This document shows, piece after piece, positions 16,207 to 24,004 of a DNA stretch of 32,171 nucleotides. Both the position numbers and the translations under genes were made by a program. The stretch lies in the NCBI GenBank assembly GCA_905234765.1, contig CAJOIF010000031.1, positions 1 through 32,171 on the forward strand, in the 5' to 3' direction. How positions within the stretch are numbered: the first letter of the stretch is position 1; the number at the start of each line of letters is the position of its first letter. A model generated the notes under the pieces. The model was not told the DNA's origin. It was given only the letters and a program-made list of their open reading frames with translations, and did not search any database. This stretch comes from an uncultured Bacteroidales bacterium. GTDB lineage: Bacteria; Bacteroidota; Bacteroidia; Bacteroidales; F082.

Positions 16207-19046
16207 TGAACGAATTCAGCGAAGATAAAACCCTAGAAATCCTCGGTGCGCGGGAGAACAACTTGAAGAACATCGACCTTTCGATTCCTCGCAATGCCTT
16301 GGTGGTCGTCACGGGCATCAGCGGGAGCGGTAAGTCGTCGTTGGCGTTCGACACGATTTATGCCGAGGGACAACGCCGCTACATGGAAAGCTTCTCGGCC
16401 TATGCGCGGCAGTTCATCGGCAACATGGAGCGTCCCGATGTGGACAAAATCACCGGATTGAGTCCCGTCATCTCCATCGAGCAGAAGTCCGTGAACAAGA
16501 ACCCGCGTTCCACGGTGGGCACCATCACAGAAATCTACGACTTCCTGCGCCTTTTGTATGCCCGCATCGGCGAGGCTTATTCCTACAACACGGGCGAGAA
16601 GATGGTGCGCTACACTGAGGAGCAAATCACCGACTTGATTTTGAAAGAGTTCCAAGGCCGACGAATCAACATTTTGGCGCCATCGGTGAGAGGTAGGAAA
16701 GGCCATTACCGCGAACTGTTCGAGCATATCCGTCAGGCGGGATTCACAAGGGTTCGCGTGGACGGCCAAATGCGCGAAATCGAGTTTGGGATGATGGTGG
16801 ACCGCTACAAGACCCACGACATCGAAATCGTCATCGACCGCATCGAGGTGCATGAGGATAGCCTCACGCGCATCAAGAAATCAGTGCAGACGGCTTTCCG
16901 CTACGGCAAGGGCCTGCTCATGGTGATGGACAACGACAGCGGGCAACCGCGTTATTACAGTCGCCTGCTGATGTGTCCCACGACGGGCCTCTCCTACGAA
17001 GACCCCGAGCCCAACACTTTCTCGTTCAACTCGCCCTACGGGGCTTGCCCCAAATGCAACGGCTTGGGCGAAATCGCCGTGGTTGACAAGGAAAAGCTCA
17101 TCCCGAATCCAAACTTAAGCCTCCGCAAAGGCGGTTTGGCTCCGACGGGCGAATACAAGGCTGGCAGCTGGATTTTCAAGCAACTGGAAGCTATTGGCCT
17201 GAAATATGGCTACACCCTTGACACACCGCTGAAAGATTTCTCCGACGAGGCCTTGGATGTCATCCTCTACGGCACCAACGAGACCTTCGACGTGAAACGC
17301 GAAACCCTCGGCATCACTTCGACATACAAAATCAACTTCGAGGGCATCGTCAACTTCATCGAGAGCCAGAACAATGAAGACGCGCCCGCCAGCATCACGC
17401 GCTGGGCCAACTCGTTCATGAACCACGTCGACTGTCCCATGTGCGGCGGTTCAAGGCTCAAAAAGGAAGCGCAATGGTTCCGCATCGACGGGAAAAACAT
17501 CGCCGAAGTCGCCAACATGGATACGCTCTCGCTCGACAAGTGGATTGACGAACTACCCTCAAAACTCACCGAAAGACAAAACGATATAGCTAAGGAGATC
17601 CTGCGCGAAATCCACAAACGCGTGCATTTCCTCTTGGACATCGGCATTGACTACCTCAACATGAACCGTCCAGCGGCATCGCTTTCGGGCGGCGAAGCAC
17701 AACGCATCCGCTTGGCCACACAAATCGGCTCGCAACTGACGGGCGTTTTATATATCTTGGACGAGCCTAGTATCGGCCTGCATCAGCGTGATAACCAACG
17801 GCTTATTGAATCGCTCAAGGAACTGCGCGACATCGGCAACTCGGTCATCGTGGTGGAGCACGACAAGGAGACCATGCTCAGCGCGGACTATCTTGTGGAC
17901 ATCGGTCCAGGTGCGGGACGACACGGCGGCGAAGTGGTTTTTGCCGGCACACCCGAAAAGGTGAAAAACGGCCATTCCATCACCTGCGACTACCTCAACG
18001 GAATAAAGCAAATCGAAACACCGAAAACAAGACGCAAACCATTGGAAGACAACATCTTAAAAATCAAAGGCGCGAAAGGTCACAACCTTAAAAACGTGGA
18101 TTTAGAGCTACCGCTCGGCGTGATGGTCTGCGTGACGGGTGTCAGCGGCTCGGGTAAGTCCACCTTGATTAACGAGACCCTCTCCCCCATTTTGAGCCAA
18201 AAGTTCTACCATTCGGTGAAAGAGCCGCTACCTTACGACAGCATTGAAGGTTTGGAAAACCTCGACAAAATCATCCAAATCGATCAGGCACCGATTGGAC
18301 GCACACCACGCTCCAACCCAGCGACTTACACCAAAGTCTTCGATGACATCCGCAAACTCTACGGCGAACTGCCCGAGTCGAAAATCCGCAACTACAAGGC
18401 GGGACGTTTCTCCTTCAATGTGAAAGGCGGTCGCTGCGAGGCCTGCAAGGGTGCGGGCGTGCGCGTCATCGAGATGAACTTCCTGCCCGACGTGTCGGTG
18501 ATGTGCGAGGAATGTCAAGGCAAACGCTACAACCGCGAGACCTTGGAGGTGCGCTACAAGGGCAAGAGTATCAACGACGTGCTCAACATGACCATCAACG
18601 AGGCGGTGGAGTTCTTCGAAAACATTCCCAACATCATCCAGAAAATCAGAACATTGAAAGATGTCGGATTGGGCTATTTGACCCTCGGCCAGGCCTCCAC
18701 CACCATCTCGGGAGGCGAGGCGCAGCGCGTGAAACTGGCCACCGAGCTCGCCAAGCGCGACACAGGCAAGACCTTATATGTTTTAGACGAGCCCACTACA
18801 GGTTTGCACTTCGAAGACATCAAAGTGCTGATGCAAGTGTTGAACCAACTTGTCGACAGGGGCAACACCGTCCTCATCATCGAGCACAACCTCGATGTCA
18901 TCAAGATGGCGGATTGGGTCATCGACATGGGGCCCGAGGGCGGCGACCGTGGCGGCCAAATCGTCTGCCAAGGCACACCTGAACAGGTGGCGCAATGCGC
19001 AGAGAGTTACACAGGCCAGTATTTGAAGGAAGAATTGAACTCCTAA
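16206..19046 (+). CDS. uvrA: Excinuclease ABC subunit A
   Basis: UvrA is the damage-recognition ATPase of nucleotide excision repair and loads UvrB at lesions. The product is 946 residues with two ABC ATPase halves. Walker A motifs are GISGSGKSS (37-45) and GVSGSGKST (645-653), and signatures are LSGGEAQRIRLA (about 494) and ISGGEAQRVKLA (about 833). The second zinc module (CEACKGAG, then CEECQGKRY) is complete. The first is not: Cys257, Cys281 and Cys284 are present, but the fourth ligand position, residue 260, is Thr (MCPTTGL). The gene is coupled to the transglycosylase upstream and ends exactly where rdgB begins on the other strand. Confidence 0.97.
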   Translation: MNEFSEDKTLEILGARENNLKNIDLSIPRNALVVVTGISGSGKSSLAFDTIYAEGQRRYMESFSAYARQFIGNMERPDVDKITGLSPVISIEQKSVNKNPRSTVGTITEIYDFLRLLYARIGEAYSYNTGEKMVRYTEEQITDLILKEFQGRRINILAPSVRGRKGHYRELFEHIRQAGFTRVRVDGQMREIEFGMMVDRYKTHDIEIVIDRIEVHEDSLTRIKKSVQTAFRYGKGLLMVMDNDSGQPRYYSRLLMCPTTGLSYEDPEPNTFSFNSPYGACPKCNGLGEIAVVDKEKLIPNPNLSLRKGGLAPTGEYKAGSWIFKQLEAIGLKYGYTLDTPLKDFSDEALDVILYGTNETFDVKRETLGITSTYKINFEGIVNFIESQNNEDAPASITRWANSFMNHVDCPMCGGSRLKKEAQWFRIDGKNIAEVANMDTLSLDKWIDELPSKLTERQNDIAKEILREIHKRVHFLLDIGIDYLNMNRPAASLSGGEAQRIRLATQIGSQLTGVLYILDEPSIGLHQRDNQRLIESLKELRDIGNSVIVVEHDKETMLSADYLVDIGPGAGRHGGEVVFAGTPEKVKNGHSITCDYLNGIKQIETPKTRRKPLEDNILKIKGAKGHNLKNVDLELPLGVMVCVTGVSGSGKSTLINETLSPILSQKFYHSVKEPLPYDSIEGLENLDKIIQIDQAPIGRTPRSNPATYTKVFDDIRKLYGELPESKIRNYKAGRFSFNVKGGRCEACKGAGVRVIEMNFLPDVSVMCEECQGKRYNRETLEVRYKGKSINDVLNMTINEAVEFFENIPNIIQKIRTLKDVGLGYLTLGQASTTISGGEAQRVKLATELAKRDTGKTLYVLDEPTTGLHFEDIKVLMQVLNQLVDRGNTVLIIEHNLDVIKMADWVIDMGPEGGDRGGQIVCQGTPEQVAQCAESYTGQYLKEELNS

Positions 19047-19628
19047 TTATAGCTGTTCCTTGAGAAACGCGATCAGTTTCTGCGTGGCGCGACCACGATG
19101 ACTGATGGCGTTTTTCACTTCATGGCCTAGCTCGGCGAAGGTCTGGTTGTAACCGTCAGGCTGGAAAATGGGATCGTAGCCAAAACCTTCAACACCACGC
19201 TGAATATCCGTGATTTGTCCATCACAGCGGCCTTCAAAGAGATAAGATTTTCCATTAAGGTTTAATGCAATGGCTGTACGGAACGCTGCCTTGCGGTTGG
19301 TCTGACCTTTCATGGCAGCCAACATTTTGTCCACATTGTCCTGATAGCTGCAATGCTCTCCCGCATAACGCGCCGAATACACTCCCGGTGCGCCGCCAAG
19401 AGCCTCCACCTCAAGCCCTGTATCGTCGGCGAAGCAGTCCACATGGAACTTGTTCGTGACAAAGTCCGCTTTGATTTTGGCGTTGCCTTCGATGGTGTCG
19501 GCATCCTCAATGATTTCTTCATGGCAACCAATGTCGTCGAGGCTCAGTACCTCATAAAGGCCTTCCATGATTTCGCGCATTTCGCGCAGTTTGTTCTTAT
19601 TGTTGGTGGCAAAGACGATTTGTTTCAT
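19047..19628 (-). CDS. rdgB: Non-canonical purine NTP pyrophosphatase (RdgB/HAM1)
   Basis: The enzyme hydrolyses dITP, XTP and related deaminated purine nucleotides to monophosphates, keeping them out of DNA and RNA. The product is 193 residues. It shows the N-terminal [14 protein letters not shown], the active-site block [27 protein letters not shown] and the C-terminal [10 protein letters not shown]. Its start overlaps the end of ung by 4 nt (ATGA), so the two are an operon. Its stop touches the uvrA stop with no bases between, so the transcripts converge. Confidence 0.97.
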   Translation of the reverse strand: MKQIVFATNNKNKLREMREIMEGLYEVLSLDDIGCHEEIIEDADTIEGNAKIKADFVTNKFHVDCFADDTGLEVEALGGAPGVYSARYAGEHCSYQDNVDKMLAAMKGQTNRKAAFRTAIALNLNGKSYLFEGRCDGQITDIQRGVEGFGYDPIFQPDGYNQTFAELGHEVKNAISHRGRATQKLIAFLKEQL

Positions 19629-20302
19629 AATGTCCAGTCAATAGATTCAATTCCATGTTCTTGCAAATATCGGTTCGTTTGAGAAAAATGATGACAGCCG
19701 AAGAAACCACGGCTGGCCGACAGCGGCGACGGATGCACTGATTTGAGAATCAAGTGTTTGAAAGGGTCAATCATGGCCTGTTTTGCGATGGCATAGTTGC
19801 CCCACAGGATGAAAACGAGATGCTCTCGTTGCTCCGACAAGGCGCGAATGGCTGCATCTGTGAACTGTTCCCATCCATGATGCGAGTGCGAAGCCGCTTG
19901 ACCTGCGCGTACCGTCAGTGAAGCGTTGAGCAATAACACCCCTTCGCGCGCCCATTTCTCAAGGTTGCCCGAACGCGGAATGACCATACCAATATCGTCG
20001 TGCAACTCCTTGAAGATGTTTTGCAAACTTGGCGGAAACGGCACACCATCGGGCACCGAGAACGAGAGCCCATGTGCCTGTCCTGGGCCATGATACGGGT
20101 CTTGTCCGAGGATGACCACCTTCACCTTGTCAAAGGGCGTTAAGTTGAAAGCGTTGAAAATCAACGGTCCAGGAGGATAAACGGCGTAATGGTGCTTCTC
20201 CGTAACCAAAAACGACTTCAGGTCCGCAAAATACGGGGCTTCGAATTGCGGTTGTAGCACACGGTACCAGCTTTCGTCGATATTGGGTTTCTTCACTTCC
20301 AT
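19625..20302 (-). CDS. ung: Uracil-DNA glycosylase, family 1
   Basis: Ung removes uracil from DNA after cytosine deamination or dUTP misincorporation, starting base excision repair. The product is 225 residues. The water-activating motif [20 protein letters not shown] holds Asp68, and the minor-groove loop is [21 protein letters not shown] longer in-frame start upstream is possible, but it would cover the promoter box at 20320-20327. The ATG at 20300-20302 gives [12 protein letters not shown], a normal family N-terminus. It overlaps rdgB by 4 nt. Confidence 0.97.
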   Translation of the reverse strand: MEVKKPNIDESWYRVLQPQFEAPYFADLKSFLVTEKHHYAVYPPGPLIFNAFNLTPFDKVKVVILGQDPYHGPGQAHGLSFSVPDGVPFPPSLQNIFKELHDDIGMVIPRSGNLEKWAREGVLLLNASLTVRAGQAASHSHHGWEQFTDAAIRALSEQREHLVFILWGNYAIAKQAMIDPFKHLILKSVHPSPLSASRGFFGCHHFSQTNRYLQEHGIESIDWTL

Positions 20303-20319
20303 TGTTTCAAAATTTTCCG

Positions 20320-20327
20320 CAAATATA
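20320..20327 (-). promoter_or_regulatory. Promoter -7 box for ung-rdgB
   Basis: The minus strand reads TATATTTG, an exact TAnnTTTG match, 17 nt upstream of the ung ATG, giving a leader of about 10 nt. A clear -33 element is missing. A near-match on the plus strand (TTACTTTG at 20353-20360) could serve the divergent small lipoprotein gene. Confidence 0.55.
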
Positions 20328-20379
20328 AGGTAATAATTCGAAAAAAAATCCGTTACTTTGCAAATCAAAATTGATTACA

Positions 20380-20511
20380 ATGAAGAGAAAAGTTGCCATC
20401 GCGTTACTAATCGCCTTTGTTTCAGGCATTATCATGACTTCCTGCAGATCAAGCAAGACCTGTCCAGCCTACGGCGAATCGCAAAAATACGTGAAAGAGA
20501 CCCGTTATTAA
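20380..20511 (+). CDS. Tiny lipoprotein with KTCPAYG motif
   Basis: A 43-codon gene divergent from ung. The first 22 residues are a clean lipoprotein signal (MKRKVAIALLIAFVSGIIMT then SC, lipid-attachment Cys22). The mature part is only about 22 residues and carries a second cysteine in KTCPAYGESQKY. I recall small Bacteroidota lipoproteins with a C-P-A-Y motif after the lipid cysteine, but no function is known to me. It ends 21 nt before the next gene, so the two probably share a transcript. Length alone would not prove a gene; the well-formed signal and lipobox make it likely. Confidence 0.72.
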   Translation: MKRKVAIALLIAFVSGIIMTSCRSSKTCPAYGESQKYVKETRY

Positions 20512-20532
20512 TATAATAAGGTGTCAAGTGCC

Positions 20533-21327
20533 ATGAACGCCCGCTTGAGACCGATAGTACGTATCGTTATGCTCACGCTTTTTGGAGCGTGTGTGTCTTT
20601 TTTGTCAGCTCAAGAAATTGACATTCAATCAGATGACGACAAACCTCTTGAAGAGCGCATTGTTTACGGGCATCAAAACACCTACCATATTGCCATTCAC
20701 AGCCAAGGTTTTGGCGGAGGCTTTAAGATTGGGAAGAACAAAACCATTGGCCAAACCAGGTATTGGCAGGTGGCAGCAGTTTCGCTCCACTCGTTGAAAG
20801 AGATTAAGTCCATCAGTTCAGCTAGCTTTGCCCGTTCCTATGTATACGGGAAAAACAATAGCGCGTTTGCGTTGCGTGTAGGTTACGGAAACGAAAAACG
20901 CCTTTATGGGAAGCCCTATTGGGGCGGCGTGGAAACGCGTTGGACTTATGAAGCCGGTGCCACGTTGGGCTGGATGAAGCCTTATTATTACACCGTGGTC
21001 GTTTATAAGCCAGACGGTGCTTTCGGATATGTGGAATCTCAAGACGAACAGACCTTTGAGAACCATGAGCAATGGATTGCCATCGAAGGGAGGTCGTCAT
21101 TCATCAAAGGCTTCAACGAGAGCAAGTTGTCGCCTGGCATTCATGCCTCAACGGGACTTTGCTTTGATTTCGCAAAAAAAAGCAATCTATGCCAATCCAT
21201 CAACGTGGATGTCATTGCCGAAGGGTATCCGATGGGTCTCACCATCATGGACTCACAACGCAACCGATGGTTTTTCGTGTCGTTGATGCTTTCCTACCAC
21301 TGGGGCTCTCGTTTCAATAAATACTGA
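20533..21327 (+). CDS. Probable outer-membrane beta-barrel protein, function unknown
   Basis: The product is 264 residues. A signal peptide covers about residues 1-26 (MLTLFGACVSFLSAQ, SPI-type cleavage after SAQ). The rest is rich in alternating aromatic and polar stretches typical of beta strands (AFALRVGYGNEKRLYGKPYW, RWTYEAGATLGWMKPYYYTV). It ends in FFVSLMLSYHWGSRFNKY, like the last strand of a barrel. No named family was recognised. A GTG at 20521 would add four residues; the ATG at 20533 is preferred. It follows the 43-residue lipoprotein by 21 nt, and the pair may act together in the outer membrane, which is inference. Confidence 0.72.
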   Translation: MNARLRPIVRIVMLTLFGACVSFLSAQEIDIQSDDDKPLEERIVYGHQNTYHIAIHSQGFGGGFKIGKNKTIGQTRYWQVAAVSLHSLKEIKSISSASFARSYVYGKNNSAFALRVGYGNEKRLYGKPYWGGVETRWTYEAGATLGWMKPYYYTVVVYKPDGAFGYVESQDEQTFENHEQWIAIEGRSSFIKGFNESKLSPGIHASTGLCFDFAKKSNLCQSINVDVIAEGYPMGLTIMDSQRNRWFFVSLMLSYHWGSRFNKY

Positions 21328-21372
21328 CCCTTACCCTATCATTTTTATTGTCTTTGCGAAAATCTTCCACCC

Positions 21373-23988
21373 ATGCGAAAAACCCACCTCTTGATTCTCT
21401 TTGTTTTCCTAACCCTGAACGGTTGGGCACAAAACACCCATATCCTCCCCACCCCCCAGCGAGTGGAAAACCTTGAAGGACAATTCGTTTGGGATGAGAA
21501 TGTCGTTCTCACCTACGATGCCTCGGATGCCGAAATCAGCCAGATTGTGACCCTACTTCGCCAGGACTTGGACCATATCAACGGCAAGCAGGTTCAGTTT
21601 GCACGCGGTGTCATCAAGGGCAAGCACTTCATTGAACTCATCAAAACCGACCATCTCGGCATCAGCGAAAACGAGGACCAAGGCTATCGCCTTACCGTCA
21701 ACCGCAACTTTATCCGTTTGGAAGCCACCACCTCAGCGGGACTATTCTACGCCACGCAAAGCCTGAAACAGCTCTACCGTTATGCTTTCCTCACAAGCAA
21801 AAATGGAACGATTAGTCTGCCCTGCATGACCATCACCGACTGGCCAAACTTCAAGATTCGCGCCTGGCAGGACGACATCAGTCGAGGTCCCATCGTCAGC
21901 ATGGACTACCTGAAACGCCTCATTCCGCAAATGGCTGAGTGTAAGCTCAATGCGTTCTCGCTCTACACCGAACACACCTTCAGAACCACGTGCCACCCCG
22001 ATATCGCACCCACCGACGCCTTCACCGCCGAGGAGATCAAGGAACTGGAGGATTTCTGCCAGCCCTACCACATCCAAATCATTGGCAACCAGCAGTGTTT
22101 CGGGCATTTCGAGGAGATCCTATGCAATCCGTTCTACAGTGACCTCGCCGACACGAAATGGAACCTCAACCCCGCCAAAGAAGAGACCTATAGATTTCTG
22201 GAAGCCCACCTAAAAGAAGTGGCAAGAGCCTATAAGTCACCGTATTTCAACATCAACTGCGATGAAACAGAGTGTCTAGGACAAGGTAACGCTAAAGCCT
22301 ACGTCGACTCCATCGGAGCGGAAACGGTCTACTACCAACACATCAACCGTGTCAATCGGATGCTACGACCCTTCCGCAAACGCGTGATGATGTGGGGCGA
22401 CATCGCCGACAAGCATCCCGAAATCCTTGACAATCTTGACAATGACATTTTCCTCATCGCATGGAGCTATGACGGCAGAGACGACTTCAACGATTTCCTG
22501 CAACCTTACGTCAATTCGGGGCGCAAGTTCTTCGTCGCACCTGGAGTGAGCCTTTCGGAAAGAGTCTGGCCAAAACACTATGAGTTCAAAAAGAACATCG
22601 CCAACCTTTGTCGCGACGGCTACAAAAACGGCGCGATGGGTGTCATCAACACCTGCTGGGATGACTTCGGCGAGTCGTTGACCCACTGCGCCTTGTTGGG
22701 ATTGACTTGGGGGGCAGAAACGAGTTGGAACGCCGTTTCGACCAATGACCGCGAAATCGAAGCCAACTTCACCTGTCATCTCCTTGGATGCCTTTCCAAG
22801 GACATATGCAAGCATCTTGACGAGGTTTCAGAATGGACGAAAATGGATGGCATCGGCAAGTTCACTGCCTTGACGGAGCCTTTGGTTCCCTTCTATCCCA
22901 CCCTCGTCGGTGACTCTGTTGAGGCATTGAACAAAAAGGCAGTTGACGCTTTGATAGCGTTGTACAAGAACTTGGAAAACGACAAGAAAGTGGTCAAGAC
23001 CAACGCCGACCTCCTCGACAATGCGCTTTACGCCGTACATCGCATGAAATGGTGCGCCGAACGCAACCTCACTCGCTGCCAATTGTATCGCACCTACAAC
23101 GAGCCCACCAAGGCCAATATCGCAGAAAGCAAAAAGATGATTTACACCCTGATAGCATCGTTGCACGGCTTGAAGAACGACTATGTCAAAGTGTGGAACA
23201 ATGAATGCCGTCCCTATTGGTTGGATGTCAACATGAAGAAATATGACGACATCGCCCGAGAACTGCAACAAATCGAGTATCAACCCTTCATCGAGCCTAC
23301 AACCGATGAAAATGGGGAGGCCGCCATCGCGTTAAAGACTGTTTTCAGCAACAAGGAAATCCACTATACCATTGACGGAAAGGAAGTTTCCAAAAACGAT
23401 TCCGTTTACCAGCATCCCATTGTTTTGGAACGTCCTTGTCTCGTCAGGGCCGCTTGCTTCAACGCCTTAGGCGAGCCCGTATGCGCCGAGCATTACTTCC
23501 GCTATCATTTGGCCATGGGACGACTGAAGCAACTCAACAGTCCTGCAGGCAACTACCGTCCTGAGTATTCGGGGGGCGGCGACAACGCCCTCGTCGATGG
23601 CATCCTCGGCAGCGACGACTACAAGGATGGGCATTGGCAAGGCTTTTACGGTATCGATGCCGACCTCGAAATCGACCTCGGCAAGTGGGCCAAAGTCAAC
23701 AGCATCGAAATTGGGCTCTTGGTCAATGCCTACGACTGGATCCTTTGCCCAAACGAAGTAGATGTTTACAATTCCACCGATGGAAAAAGCTACACGCTCT
23801 TTGGTACCTTCCCCGTCACAACCCAAGTGACCCAAGAGGGCAATTTTGTATTCCGCGAAAAGTTCGATGTTCCAGTTTCAACGCGGTTGCTGCGCATTGT
23901 GGTGAAAAACCCTGGGAAACTGCCCCAAGGCTTGCCTGGTGCCGGTTATGATTCCTGGATCTTTATGGATGAAATAGTAATTGAATAA
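21373..23988 (+). CDS. GH20 beta-N-acetylhexosaminidase with C-terminal F5/8-type domain
   Basis: A secreted exo-enzyme that removes terminal GlcNAc/GalNAc from glycans by substrate-assisted catalysis. The product is 871 residues. A signal peptide ends near GWAQ (about residue 20). The GH20b-like N-domain covers about 25-155. The catalytic barrel (about 160-500) has the acid pair Asp297-Glu298 in FNINCDETECLGQG, with RVMMWGDIADKHPE and GVINTCWDDFGESLTHCALL downstream. A helical segment (about 500-640), a small Fn3/chitobiase-like piece (IHYTIDGKEVSKND) and a discoidin-like domain (about 725-871, LVDGILGSDDYKDGHWQGFY) follow. The usual GGDE is NCDE here, but D-E is kept. The next gene starts 16 nt after the stop. 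Confidence 0.92.
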   Translation: MRKTHLLILFVFLTLNGWAQNTHILPTPQRVENLEGQFVWDENVVLTYDASDAEISQIVTLLRQDLDHINGKQVQFARGVIKGKHFIELIKTDHLGISENEDQGYRLTVNRNFIRLEATTSAGLFYATQSLKQLYRYAFLTSKNGTISLPCMTITDWPNFKIRAWQDDISRGPIVSMDYLKRLIPQMAECKLNAFSLYTEHTFRTTCHPDIAPTDAFTAEEIKELEDFCQPYHIQIIGNQQCFGHFEEILCNPFYSDLADTKWNLNPAKEETYRFLEAHLKEVARAYKSPYFNINCDETECLGQGNAKAYVDSIGAETVYYQHINRVNRMLRPFRKRVMMWGDIADKHPEILDNLDNDIFLIAWSYDGRDDFNDFLQPYVNSGRKFFVAPGVSLSERVWPKHYEFKKNIANLCRDGYKNGAMGVINTCWDDFGESLTHCALLGLTWGAETSWNAVSTNDREIEANFTCHLLGCLSKDICKHLDEVSEWTKMDGIGKFTALTEPLVPFYPTLVGDSVEALNKKAVDALIALYKNLENDKKVVKTNADLLDNALYAVHRMKWCAERNLTRCQLYRTYNEPTKANIAESKKMIYTLIASLHGLKNDYVKVWNNECRPYWLDVNMKKYDDIARELQQIEYQPFIEPTTDENGEAAIALKTVFSNKEIHYTIDGKEVSKNDSVYQHPIVLERPCLVRAACFNALGEPVCAEHYFRYHLAMGRLKQLNSPAGNYRPEYSGGGDNALVDGILGSDDYKDGHWQGFYGIDADLEIDLGKWAKVNSIEIGLLVNAYDWILCPNEVDVYNSTDGKSYTLFGTFPVTTQVTQEGNFVFREKFDVPVSTRLLRIVVKNPGKLPQGLPGAGYDSWIFMDEIVIE

Positions 23989-24004
23989 TGATATAAGTTC
24001 GGTT

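Noticed and set aside
21349..21356. TGTCTTTG as promoter box for the GH20 gene
   Set aside because: The second position differs from TAnnTTTG and no -33 element lies at the right distance, so it was not listed as a feature.
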